Below, piece by piece: positions 24,372 to 32,263 of a stretch of 64,000 nt of DNA; position 1 is the stretch's first letter, and each line of letters begins with the position of its first letter. The position numbers and the translations under genes are program-made. Under the pieces are notes generated by a model. That model made no database searches. It saw only the letters and a program-made list of their open reading frames with translations, and had not been told where the DNA came from. Source of the stretch: Solibacter sp039934035 (lineage in GTDB: Bacteria; Acidobacteriota; Terriglobia; Bryobacterales; Bryobacteraceae); contig JBDTMZ010000122.1 in the NCBI GenBank assembly GCA_039934035.1, forward strand, positions 15,741-79,740, written 5' to 3'.

Positions 24372-26557
24372 CCGCCCCGGACTCGCGACCTGAGCCACAG
24401 CGCCAGCACTCCCAGCAGCCCGATCGCTCCCAGTGCGGCGCCGAGATACACGCTCACCGGCCGGTACCGCATCGTAACCGTATGCGATCCGCGCCCCACC
24501 GCAACCCCGCGCATCGCGCCGTTCACTTCGTAGATCTGCGCCGGCACATGGTCCACCCGGGCGCGCCACCCTGGATAAAACGTGTCCGACAGCACCACCA
24601 TGCCATCGCACGCCATCTCCACGTGGATCGCCAGCCGGTCCGCCAGGTGCTCGATCAGTTGCACCCGGTCCGCCCCCCCGCAGCTCTCCACCTTCGGCGG
24701 CACACTCACTAGGACTAGGTGAGCCTTGCGGCGGAATGCTTCCGGGTCCTTCCCCACCAGCAGAGTGCCCTCGCCGCTCTGCGCCACCTGCAACAGTTCG
24801 TGCACCGCCCAGGCCCGCGGAAAAGCGTCGCGGCGGTACACCTTATACCCGCTCTCCCCGGCGAACACTTCCTCGCCCGCGTTCGCCACCGGCGCCTTCG
24901 CAATCGTGTACGCCACTCCGTACATGCGCCTTCCCGTCAGCCCGAAGTACTCTGAGTCCAGCACGTTGTTCGTCGCACTCGCCGTCATGCCGCCGTGCAT
25001 TTCCAGCCCGTGGAATGCGCCCCAGTTGGGAGCGAACGCGTCGTCCGCGATCTCAATCCGCTGGAAGCCGGACTGCCCGCGGAGATACCCGGCGATGTCG
25101 CTGTTGGCGTGGATCTTGTCGAGCCATTGCATCTGCTTGCGGTCCGCGCGATCCGCAAAATCGTACTGCCCCGTATTCCCCAATTCGAACAGCAGCAGCA
25201 GCAGCAGCAGCAGCGCCTGCCCCCCTGCCGGCGCGATCGTCCCGCGTTGGCACGCCGCGAACAGCGCTGCCGCCAGCAGCGCGATCACCGCCGTCAGAAT
25301 CACCCGATCGTCCAGCGGGAAGGTGAGACGGTTGGCGAACAACACGCCTTCGGCTAGCAACAGCGTCAGCGCACCGAAGGCCGCCAGAATCCGTGCCATC
25401 CGCCCGCTCCACGCGTCCGCCATCGCGTCCATGCCGAACGCGGCCAGCGCCGCCACCCCAAACTGAAACAACACCACAGCCGACGAGGGAGAGCGCGCCT
25501 TATCCAACTCCGGCACCACGCTGTATAGCAGCCCCTGGAACACACTGTTGTGCCCCAGTGCGTAAACGAAAGGCGCTCCCGCCAGCGCCGCCAGTACCCG
25601 CACGCGGCCGTCGCGCCACAGCGCCGCGATTGCCAGTATCGCCAGCGACAGCGCCACCACGCCCACAAACGGATCGTGATGCATCTTCACGCCGGGAAAG
25701 ACGATTCCGAATAGGCTGAACGCCTTCAAATCGTAGTGCGCGTGCACCGAATACGGCACGATCTGGTTCCACGTCACCGGCTCCGGCGCGCCCACCCAGC
25801 GCCGCGCCAGCCTGCCGTATTCCATCGCCGGCAGAATCTGCATGGCCCCCGCCAAGCCCGCGAACACCACGGCCAGAGCCGCCGCCCGCACCGCCCACCG
25901 CTGCTTCACGGCGAGATAAATCCACACGCCGGCCCATACCAGCGCAGTGAATATCGGGACCTGATGATGGCCGCCCAGAAACGCGATGCCCAGGAACATT
26001 CCGGAAAGCGCCGCATCCAGCCACGGTCGTGCGCTGTGCGTGCAGCGCAGTTGAAACAGGAACACCAGCGGAATCCAGACAGCCCCGTTGATCATCTGCG
26101 GCCACGCTGTATTTCCCATGTAGCCCGATAGCGTGAACACCAGGCCGGCCGCGAACGCCGCCGCCCGCGAGCGTCCCAGGCTGCGGCAGAACAAGTAGCA
26201 GAAGCCCGCCGCCATCAAGTGGATCGTGACGTAATACCAGGCCAGCGCCCAACCCGCAATGTGCCCGTTTTCCAATGGCAGCGCGAACAGCACCCAATTC
26301 AGCGGATACATCGCGCCCGGCTGCGCCTGTCCGGCCAGCGGCTGCCCCGCCCACAGCGAAGGATCCCAAAGCGGAATCCTGCCCGCGTGCCACTCCCGCG
26401 CCTGCACTTCGAACCAGGGCAGCACCTGCTCGGCCAGGTCCGGCCCCGTCATCCATTCGAATTGACGCGAGAGGGTGAGCTTCCAATAGAATCCGCTGAG
26501 CACCAGCAACAGCAGCGCTCCCGTCGCCAGCCGCTTACGTGATTCGGAAAGACCCAT
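24368..26557 (-). CDS. YfhO-family polytopic membrane protein
   Basis: A 729-residue protein with about 12 membrane segments over the first ~460 residues and a large extracytoplasmic C-terminal beta domain (about 480-690), ending in a final membrane helix and the tail LRSRVRGG. The N-terminal acidic pattern (WMTGPDLAEQVLPWFEVQAREW) and the domain layout match YfhO (PF09586-type) proteins, related to GT-C glycosyltransferases and implicated in lipoteichoic-acid or glycolipid glycosylation. The acceptor here is unknown. It starts inside the acylphosphatase gene (23-base overlap), so translation is coupled. The gene contains a (CTG)8 run coding for consecutive leucines in one membrane helix. Confidence 0.85.
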   Translation of the reverse strand: MGLSESRKRLATGALLLLVLSGFYWKLTLSRQFEWMTGPDLAEQVLPWFEVQAREWHAGRIPLWDPSLWAGQPLAGQAQPGAMYPLNWVLFALPLENGHIAGWALAWYYVTIHLMAAGFCYLFCRSLGRSRAAAFAAGLVFTLSGYMGNTAWPQMINGAVWIPLVFLFQLRCTHSARPWLDAALSGMFLGIAFLGGHHQVPIFTALVWAGVWIYLAVKQRWAVRAAALAVVFAGLAGAMQILPAMEYGRLARRWVGAPEPVTWNQIVPYSVHAHYDLKAFSLFGIVFPGVKMHHDPFVGVVALSLAILAIAALWRDGRVRVLAALAGAPFVYALGHNSVFQGLLYSVVPELDKARSPSSAVVLFQFGVAALAAFGMDAMADAWSGRMARILAAFGALTLLLAEGVLFANRLTFPLDDRVILTAVIALLAAALFAACQRGTIAPAGGQALLLLLLLLFELGNTGQYDFADRADRKQMQWLDKIHANSDIAGYLRGQSGFQRIEIADDAFAPNWGAFHGLEMHGGMTASATNNVLDSEYFGLTGRRMYGVAYTIAKAPVANAGEEVFAGESGYKVYRRDAFPRAWAVHELLQVAQSGEGTLLVGKDPEAFRRKAHLVLVSVPPKVESCGGADRVQLIEHLADRLAIHVEMACDGMVVLSDTFYPGWRARVDHVPAQIYEVNGAMRGVAVGRGSHTVTMRYRPVSVYLGAALGAIGLLGVLALWLRSRVRGG
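25190..25213. repeat. (CAG)8 trinucleotide run, leucine tract inside the YfhO gene
   Basis: Eight uninterrupted CAG units on the plus strand read as (CTG)8, giving consecutive leucines in a predicted membrane helix of the YfhO-type protein. Length changes would stay in frame. Confidence 0.95.
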
Positions 26558-26816
26558 ATTCCTGCACCGCGGCCTCCTGCTCCTCTACCCCGCGCACCTC
26601 ACCCCACCGCGGCCCCAGGTGCAGCGCCCCCGCCATTTTCGAAAGCCTGTCCACCGGGCCCACGGCATACACTTCCACCCGCCCGTCGTCGAGGTTTTTC
26701 GCATACCCGGTGAGGCCAAACTCCACCGCCGCGCGCTGCGCGAAGTTGCGATATCCCACGCCCTGCACGCGTCCCCGCACAAACCACCGCTTGGCGTCGA
26801 TCCGCGCTCTACTCAT
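26535..26816 (-). CDS. acyP: Acylphosphatase
   Basis: A 93-residue small enzyme that hydrolyses acyl phosphates such as carbamoyl or acetyl phosphate. The catalytic Arg/Asn signature is intact: GRVQGVGYRNFAQR (phosphate-binding loop with the arginine) and GYAKNLDDGRVEV (the asparagine in KN). Length is the usual ~90 residues. The ATG at 26816 (MSRARID) is chosen over a longer frame whose first 13 residues are not family-like. It is followed by, and overlaps, the YfhO-type gene by 23 bases. AcyP is found in many unrelated operons, so the link to membrane glycosylation is positional only. Confidence 0.93.
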   Translation of the reverse strand: MSRARIDAKRWFVRGRVQGVGYRNFAQRAAVEFGLTGYAKNLDDGRVEVYAVGPVDRLSKMAGALHLGPRWGEVRGVEEQEAAVQEYGSFRIT

Positions 26817-27129
26817 AGACGGAAGTAATAGTGTACCCTCTGGGCTGTAACCCATTCCGAGCCGCTACCCGTAGGAAGCGTTGCAGCCCATGCCGAATTG
26901 ACGTTCGTCAGACTCGAATGCGCTTACGCCAGGGCAAGCTAGCGTTTTGTCGAGTGGCCTGGCATTTCGTGAATCCCCACGTTTATGTCGCACGTGACCG
27001 CTCCTCCTGCGAGAGGCGCATCAAGGATCTGTCACCGGTCTGCCAAGGATGGCCTTCAACGTACGATGATTCCAACGTACGTTGAGAACATCGTCAATCG
27101 GCAAAGCTCAGAATCACGCCCGCCCGCTA
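26817..27129. other. Gene-free gap of about 310 bases with a repeated palindromic site
   Basis: No credible ORF was found between the acyP start and the amidase end. The stretch holds the CAACGTACG direct/palindromic motif and the first arm of the amidase hairpin. No promoter could be placed with confidence, although acyP must be transcribed from it. Confidence 0.6.
27058..27084. repeat. CAACGTACG direct repeat, second copy a 12-bp palindrome
   Basis: CAACGTACG at 27058-27066 recurs 15 bases later as the perfect palindrome CAACGTACGTTG (27073-27084). This is the shape of a small operator for a dimeric regulator, about 240 bases upstream of acyP on the minus strand. No known regulator consensus was recognised. 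Confidence 0.35.
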
Positions 27130-27145
27130 CTACATGGGCGGGCGT
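27116..27145 (-). terminator. 10-bp hairpin straddling the amidase stop codon
   Basis: ACGCCCGCCC (27116-27125) pairs with GGGCGGGCGT (27136-27145), with the amidase stop codon in the 10-base loop. It may terminate the long tol-aroDE-amidase transcript, but the run after it on the minus strand is T-poor. Confidence 0.4.
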
Positions 27146-28554
27146 TTCTTGTGCCAGTCTGTCTTCGCCTGGAAATCGCGCCCCAGCGCCAGCAGCGTAT
27201 TCTCCGAATACGGCGCGCCCACCACTTGCAGCGCCACCGGCATCCCCTCGACAAATCCGCAGGGCAGCACCAGCGCGGGCAGCCCCGCCAGATTGCCCAT
27301 CTGAATGATCGGGCGGAATCCCGCATCTTTCGGCTGCGGCCCGCTCGCCCCGCGATCCAGCGGCTGATCGATCTTGCTCGCAATCCCCGCGCGTCCCGGC
27401 GCCACCAGCACGTCCACGGTCCCAAACATCCGGGCCACCGCTTCCTGAATCAGCCTGCGGATCCGCATCGCCTTCAGATATTCCTTCGCCGGCAGTTCCA
27501 AACTCGCCTTGAGGCCGGCGATCTGTGGCCTGTCCGCCAGTTCATCCACCTTCCCGCTGGAAATCAGCGGCTCGAAAATCGACCCCATCTCGCCCGCCAG
27601 AATCGTGGACAGCGCCGCACCGTACGGGAAATCGGGCAGCTTCGTCTCCATCATCTGTACACCCGATGCCTTCAAAACTCCCATGGCCGCTTCGAACGCC
27701 GGACGTGTCGCCGGCTCCGCCCACTCCGCGAAGTCCGCCGGCGCGTACCCCACCCGCAGTTCCTTCAGCGGACGCGCGTACTGCGGCGTGTAATAGAAGC
27801 TCTTGCCCGCCGACCCGGGATCCCTCCCGTCCTTCCCCGCGATCGCCTGCAGGATCACCCCGCAATCTTCCGCCGACCGCGCGAAGGGTCCCAACTTGTC
27901 CAGCGTCCACGACAGCGCCATCGCTCCGTAGCGGCTCACCAACCCGTAGGTGGGACGCAGCGCCGTCACCCCGCAGTAGGACGCCGGAGTGACGATCGAC
28001 CCCGACGTCTCCGACCCGATTGCGAACGGCACCAGCCCCGCCGCTACTGCGGCCGCCGACCCGCTCGAGGAACCGCCCGACCACCGCGTACGATCCCACG
28101 GATTCAGCCCCGGCCCCGTTAATGACGCCGACGGCAATCGATATCCGCCGCCGCCTGCCAGTTCCACCATCGAAAGCTTGCCCGCCAGCACCGCGCCCGC
28201 CCCCGAAAGCTTCTCGATCACCGCCGCATTGTAGTCGAACACCTGCGCGGCGTACGGCTTGGCGCCCCACGTCGTCGGTTGGCCCGCGTACGCCAGCAGA
28301 TCCTTCACACCGTAGGGAATGCCCTGCAGCAGCCCCCGATAGCGTTGCCGCTTCAGTTCCTTATCGACATCCTTGGCCTGCCGCACGGCCTCCTGATGCA
28401 GCCCCAGCGCCAGCGCGTTATAGCGTGGACCCAGTTGCTGCAAGCGCTCCGACACGGCCCGCGCAAGGTCCTCTGCCGAAAACTCGCGCTCTTTTAAACG
28501 GGCATTCAGTTCAGCCAGCGGAGCGAAGAAGGTGTCGATGCCGATCGCGGCCAT
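27130..28554 (-). CDS. Amidase-signature family amidase
   Basis: A 474-residue amidase-signature enzyme. The Ser-cisSer-Lys triad is visible: lysine in YGVKDLLA (about 82-88), the cis-serine in WSGGSSSGSAAAVAAG and the nucleophilic serine in GSETSGSIVTPA. Length and order fit GatA-like amidases. Without gatB/gatC neighbours a tRNA role is not supported; secondary-metabolite, peptide or aryl amide hydrolysis is equally possible. It starts 9 bases after the small Tat protein and is the last gene of the minus-strand run from tolQ. The N-terminus has no export signal. Confidence 0.9.
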   Translation of the reverse strand: MAAIGIDTFFAPLAELNARLKEREFSAEDLARAVSERLQQLGPRYNALALGLHQEAVRQAKDVDKELKRQRYRGLLQGIPYGVKDLLAYAGQPTTWGAKPYAAQVFDYNAAVIEKLSGAGAVLAGKLSMVELAGGGGYRLPSASLTGPGLNPWDRTRWSGGSSSGSAAAVAAGLVPFAIGSETSGSIVTPASYCGVTALRPTYGLVSRYGAMALSWTLDKLGPFARSAEDCGVILQAIAGKDGRDPGSAGKSFYYTPQYARPLKELRVGYAPADFAEWAEPATRPAFEAAMGVLKASGVQMMETKLPDFPYGAALSTILAGEMGSIFEPLISSGKVDELADRPQIAGLKASLELPAKEYLKAMRIRRLIQEAVARMFGTVDVLVAPGRAGIASKIDQPLDRGASGPQPKDAGFRPIIQMGNLAGLPALVLPCGFVEGMPVALQVVGAPYSENTLLALGRDFQAKTDWHKKRPPM

Positions 28555-28563
28555 GCATGCTCC

Positions 28564-28770
28564 TCAAGCCTTGAATTGGAAGGCCGGTTCGGTCGCCAAC
28601 GGAATTGCGGTTGCGGAGAGCGCCGCCGCGTTGGCCGCCAGGCGGTCCCGCGCGGTCTTCAAATCGCTATCCGCGGGCGCGGGCGCCGGAGCCGCGGTCG
28701 GCGTCTGCTGCGCGGCAAGCGCGCCGGCGGAAATCAGAGAGGCGGCAAGTTTGCGGCGAGTCAGCTTCAT
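28564..28770 (-). CDS. Small Tat-exported protein of unknown function
   Basis: A 68-residue protein beginning MKLTRRKLAASLISAGALA, a compact twin-arginine signal (TRRKLA followed by a hydrophobic stretch). A short Ala/Pro-rich linker and an alpha-helical tail follow. It lies 3 bases after the aroDE stop and 9 bases before the amidase. The mature part would be only about 45 residues, so it resembles the small accessory subunits or cofactor chaperones that travel with Tat substrates, but no family was recognised. The amidase next to it could be a partner, though the amidase itself lacks a signal. Confidence 0.6.
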   Translation of the reverse strand: MKLTRRKLAASLISAGALAAQQTPTAAPAPAPADSDLKTARDRLAANAAALSATAIPLATEPAFQFKA

Positions 28771-28773
28771 GCG

Positions 28774-30345
28774 TCACCTGTGCGCCGAGCCCGTAGGGGC
28801 GTGATGGCCGTTCCCGCTCAGCGCTTCCAGGGCGGCCTTCTGCATCACACTGCGAGGCGCGGTCTCGCCGGTCCAGATTTCAAACTGGCGCACCGCCTGC
28901 TCGATGAACATTTCCAGCCCCGGCACCACCGTCTTCCCCTGCTCTTTCGCGTGCTTCACCAGCACCGTTTCGAGCGGGTTGTACACCATGTCGAAAACGA
29001 TCTCGGCAGGAATCCGGTCCTCGAAAAAACACTCGTTGACGTGCGGGTACATGCCCAGCGGCGTCGCGTGCACGACAGCGTCGAAATGCTTCGCCTCGAG
29101 CTGATCTTTGCCCAGCGCGTCCGCCCCGCAGATCTTGCTCAATGCCCGCACCCGGTCCGGATTGCGGCCCACCAGGGAAATCTTCGCGCCCGCATCGGCC
29201 AGCGCGCACGCCGCGCTGCGCGCCGCGCCGCCATTGCCCACAATTAGTACGCTGGCGCCCGAAATCTTCAACAACCGCGAGAGCGGCCCCGTCACTCCGG
29301 CCGCATCCGTGTTCGTGCCCCGCCACTTGCCGGCCTTCCGCCACACCGTGTTGACCGCGCCGATGCGCCGCGCCAGCGGGTCTACCGTGTCCAGGTAGCG
29401 GATGATCTTCTGCTTGTGCGGAATGGTCACGCTGAAGCCCGCGAGCGGCAATTTCGCCGCCAGCGAGAAGAAATCGCGCAGGCAGGCGGGCGATACCAGG
29501 AAGGGCAGGTAGACGGCGTCCACCCGTTTCGATTGAAATGCCCGGTTGTGCACCGCCGGCGAAATCGAATGCCGGATCGGGTCCGCAATCACCCCGTAAA
29601 TCTTCGCCGTCTTGCCCAGTTTCTCCACCCGGTACAGATGGCGCAAGTACTTCGAACTCACCTGTCCCGCCGCCGTGCCCTCCACGTACATCGGCGACGC
29701 ATAGGTGTAAATCCCGCCGAATACCGGCGACAACACGCGCGTCGGAAATCCCAGTTCGCCCATCGCCAGCACAACCAGCTTGTATTTCGGCAGCGCTTTG
29801 GCCGCGGACAGCACCCGCACGTTGTCGCTCGGCTTTCGCGCTGTCGTCACAATCTTGTACGCGTCCGCCGGTACCTTCATGACGCGGTTGACTACCGTGT
29901 CCATCGGGGGCGTGGCTTCGAAATTGTGGTACGACACAATCACGAACGTGCGGCCGCGGAAATGCCCCAGGCGGTCCTGCGCCACCTCCGCCGTCTCAAT
30001 CTCGATATCGATTGCGTGCGCGCCGTTCCGCACCGCCAAATCCAGCACCGCCAGTTGTTCTTCGATGCTGCCGTTATACCGGCCGTGGTTCTGATGCCGC
30101 CGGCAGGTGGCCAGCAAAATGCAATCCGGGAACTGTTCGAGGAATTGCGGAATTGCCTCCGCGCCTTTGCACGGTTCGCTCAGGTAATCCAGGCGAAACT
30201 CAAGAAACTGTTCTCCGGCCTCGGCCTCGCGTCGCGCGTGCTCGAGTAGTGTTGGAACGTCTGGCAGGCCCAACGCGATACATATGCGGGGAAGCGATCT
30301 GGTCTGAGCCATTGGATCGTAAGGAATACCCAGAATAACACGCAT
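28774..30345 (-). CDS. aroDE: Bifunctional 3-dehydroquinate dehydratase / shikimate dehydrogenase
   Basis: A 523-residue fusion of two steps of aromatic amino acid synthesis. Residues about 10-225 are type I dehydroquinase, with the Schiff-base lysine in DAYKIVTTAR and an upstream EFRLDYL substrate motif. Residues about 240-515 are shikimate dehydrogenase: IADPIRHSISPAVHN binds shikimate, SVTIPHKQ has the catalytic lysine, and VIGNGGAARSA-like VGNGGAARSA is the NADP-binding loop. AroD-AroE fusions are known in several bacteria and plants. The ATG at 30345 is chosen; TTG at 30375 and ATG at 30312 are alternatives, and no start has a clear Shine-Dalgarno. It lies 90 bases after cpoB. Confidence 0.93.
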   Translation of the reverse strand: MRVILGIPYDPMAQTRSLPRICIALGLPDVPTLLEHARREAEAGEQFLEFRLDYLSEPCKGAEAIPQFLEQFPDCILLATCRRHQNHGRYNGSIEEQLAVLDLAVRNGAHAIDIEIETAEVAQDRLGHFRGRTFVIVSYHNFEATPPMDTVVNRVMKVPADAYKIVTTARKPSDNVRVLSAAKALPKYKLVVLAMGELGFPTRVLSPVFGGIYTYASPMYVEGTAAGQVSSKYLRHLYRVEKLGKTAKIYGVIADPIRHSISPAVHNRAFQSKRVDAVYLPFLVSPACLRDFFSLAAKLPLAGFSVTIPHKQKIIRYLDTVDPLARRIGAVNTVWRKAGKWRGTNTDAAGVTGPLSRLLKISGASVLIVGNGGAARSAACALADAGAKISLVGRNPDRVRALSKICGADALGKDQLEAKHFDAVVHATPLGMYPHVNECFFEDRIPAEIVFDMVYNPLETVLVKHAKEQGKTVVPGLEMFIEQAVRQFEIWTGETAPRSVMQKAALEALSGNGHHAPTGSAHR

Positions 30346-30435
30346 CTGAGGCGTTTCTGGCCCTGCCTTGGTCAACGCTGGAGGTGCGGCGGCGGGTTCG
30401 ATTCCGGAGGCTTTCGAGTGCGGGGAATTGCCCTG

Positions 30436-31365
30436 CTATTTCTTGCGCTTGGCTGGTGCGGTAGACCGCCCGGCCGGCGCAGGCGCTCCGCAGTTCAGGC
30501 CCAAAGCCTTGCGCTCATTGCACGCCTGCACCGCCTGATCGCTCTTCGGGAACCGGTGAATCACTTCCTGAAACTCGCTGGCGCCTTCCGTCTTGTGCCC
30601 CGGCATCTTGACCAGCGCCCGGCCCTTGTAGAGCAGCGCTTCCGAAGTCTTGTTGTTGTCCGGGTACTTTTCCAGCACCATGTCGAATTCCTTCACCGCA
30701 GCCTCGTAATTCTGCTGCACGTAGTGAATCATGGCGACGTAGAACTGTGCGTTCGGCGCGTATTCCGTGTTCCCGTAGAACCTCAGATAATCCGCAAATT
30801 CCTGCACCGCCAGGTCGTACTTTCCGCTGCGGTAATCGCCTAGCGCGGCATCGTACATCTTGGTCGCCGGCATCGACGGAGTTTCGTTCATCGCTTGACC
30901 CGGCTGACCCGGCTGACCCGGCTGCGGAGGAGGAGCCGCCGGCGGCGCCTGCATCACCTTAATCGCCGAATTAATGTCGGTCAACTGCACCTGCAACCGG
31001 CCCATCAGGGCCGTGAGGTCCATCACCGCCTGCGACACCGTCCGCAATTCCCCGCCCATCTCATTCAAGCGCGTGGAAAGCCCCTGGACGGGCGTCGCCA
31101 CCTTATCGGTCTGGTCCCTCAGGTTTTTATCGATGTTGCTGGTGATGACCGCCACCCCGGTGTTGGCGCGGTTGGCCGCCTCAATCGCCTGGCGCGCCAG
31201 TTCCGTGACTGCCGCGAACTTCTCGTCCTGCGACCGCTGTAAATCTTTGATTTGCTGCTGCAACTGGGCAATGTCCCGCTGCAATTCCAGGATTTCTTTG
31301 CTGGCTCCGGGCGCAATTGCCGGTACCGCCAGTAGTAGACAGATCAATAGGCTTCGGGACTTCAT
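30436..31365 (-). CDS. cpoB: Tol-Pal system coordinator CpoB/YbgF
   Basis: A 309-residue periplasmic protein. A signal peptide (about 1-21) is followed by a coiled coil (about 23-75, QQQIKDLQ) that trimerises, a Gln-Pro-Gly linker with a tandem repeat, and C-terminal TPR-like helices (about 165-280: YRSGKYDLAVQEFADYL, NYEAAVKEFDMVLEKYP). CpoB links Tol-Pal constriction with peptidoglycan synthesis by PBP1B. A lysine-rich end (PAKRKK) closes the chain. It is sixth of the Tol genes, after an 86-base gap that contains a hairpin, and the transcription unit continues into aroDE. Confidence 0.92.
   Translation of the reverse strand: MKSRSLLICLLLAVPAIAPGASKEILELQRDIAQLQQQIKDLQRSQDEKFAAVTELARQAIEAANRANTGVAVITSNIDKNLRDQTDKVATPVQGLSTRLNEMGGELRTVSQAVMDLTALMGRLQVQLTDINSAIKVMQAPPAAPPPQPGQPGQPGQAMNETPSMPATKMYDAALGDYRSGKYDLAVQEFADYLRFYGNTEYAPNAQFYVAMIHYVQQNYEAAVKEFDMVLEKYPDNNKTSEALLYKGRALVKMPGHKTEGASEFQEVIHRFPKSDQAVQACNERKALGLNCGAPAPAGRSTAPAKRKK
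30897..30923. repeat. Three tandem 9-bp units in cpoB (QPG linker)
   Basis: GACCCGGCT is repeated three times without a break, giving the (QPG)3 linker between the coiled coil and TPR part of CpoB. Slippage would change linker length in frame. Confidence 0.9.
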
Positions 31366-31385
31366 GCAACTCTCCTGACCGTTGG

Positions 31386-31409
31386 CGGGGCAGCGTTACG
31401 TCTGCCCCG
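31386..31409 (-). terminator. Hairpin between pal and cpoB
   Basis: CGGGGCAG (31386-31393) pairs with CTGCCCCG (31402-31409) around an 8-base loop in the 86-base pal-cpoB gap. A partial terminator or an mRNA processing site would lower cpoB and downstream expression relative to pal. There is no T-tract, so the call is tentative. Confidence 0.4.
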
Positions 31410-31451
31410 GCCCTGCGGAATTCGCTTCTGTCTCTATCCTACTGCCTGGCC

Positions 31452-32246
31452 CTACTGCCCGGCTACAAAGTGCGCCCGGCGGTTCTTCTGCCAGCAGGAT
31501 TCGTTCTGCTCGGTACACTGCGGACGTTCCTTGCCGTAGCTGATCGTCTTCAGCCGGTCGGCCGGTACACCCAACCCTTGCAGGAATTCCTTCGCGGCGC
31601 TGGCGCGGCGGTCGCCTAGTCCAAGGTTGTACTCGGCTGAACCCCGTTCGTCGCAATGGCCTTCGATCACGATCGAAGCGTTCGGGAAATCCGTCAGGAT
31701 CTGCTTCAGCGCGCTCGCGTTGCGGCTCAGCACGTCCCGGGCATCGCTGCGGACATCGGTCTTGTCATAGTCGAAGAAAGCGTCCTGTACGTCAGAGGCC
31801 AGACGCTGATCGATCGTGATTGCCGGCGCGGCCGGCGGCGGCGGAGGTGGTGGTGGCGGCGAGGAGACACTGACCGTTGCCGTGCCCGTGGCCGAACCTC
31901 CCGGCCCCGTGGCCGTCAGGGTGTAAGTGGTGGAATCGCTCGGGTTGACACGGTTGCTGCCCGTGCTCTGGACGGTTCCGATACCCTGGTTGATGGCTAC
32001 GCTCGTCACCTGGCCGGTGACTTCCCAACGCAGCGTCGAAGACTGGCCGCGCTGAATCGAAGTGGGCTCTGCCGTGAACTGCGCGACCACAGGGGCAGCC
32101 GGTCTCGGCGTTTCCTGTACGGGTGCCGGTGGCGGGGGCGGCGGGGGCGCCTGCACGGCCACCTTCTTCTTACAGCCTGCCGCGAACATCGCCAGCGCGA
32201 CCGCTAGACAGATGGTTGACAACTTCCGTTTGCTGAACATGAACAT
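31452..32246 (-). CDS. pal: Peptidoglycan-associated lipoprotein with an extra Ig-like domain
   Basis: A 264-residue outer-membrane lipoprotein. The lipobox LAMFAAGC (Cys25) is the lipid attachment site, and a Pro-rich tether follows. Residues about 55-130 form an extra Ig/PKD-like domain (QFTAEPTSIQRGQSSTLRW, then TTYTLTATGPGGSA), which classical Pal lacks. A second Pro linker leads to the OmpA-type domain (about 150-262) with HCDERGSAEYNLGLGDRRA, which binds diaminopimelate in peptidoglycan. It clamps the outer membrane to the wall during division, together with TolB. The extra domain may extend reach or bind another partner. It is co-transcribed 17 bases after tolB. Confidence 0.93.
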   Translation of the reverse strand: MFMFSKRKLSTICLAVALAMFAAGCKKKVAVQAPPPPPPPAPVQETPRPAAPVVAQFTAEPTSIQRGQSSTLRWEVTGQVTSVAINQGIGTVQSTGSNRVNPSDSTTYTLTATGPGGSATGTATVSVSSPPPPPPPPPAAPAITIDQRLASDVQDAFFDYDKTDVRSDARDVLSRNASALKQILTDFPNASIVIEGHCDERGSAEYNLGLGDRRASAAKEFLQGLGVPADRLKTISYGKERPQCTEQNESCWQKNRRAHFVAGQ

Positions 32247-32263
32247 CGACTCCTATTCTCTCG

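Noticed and set aside
25190..25213. Phase-variable on/off switch in the YfhO gene
   Set aside because: The unit is three bases, so slippage changes the number of leucines but cannot shift the frame.
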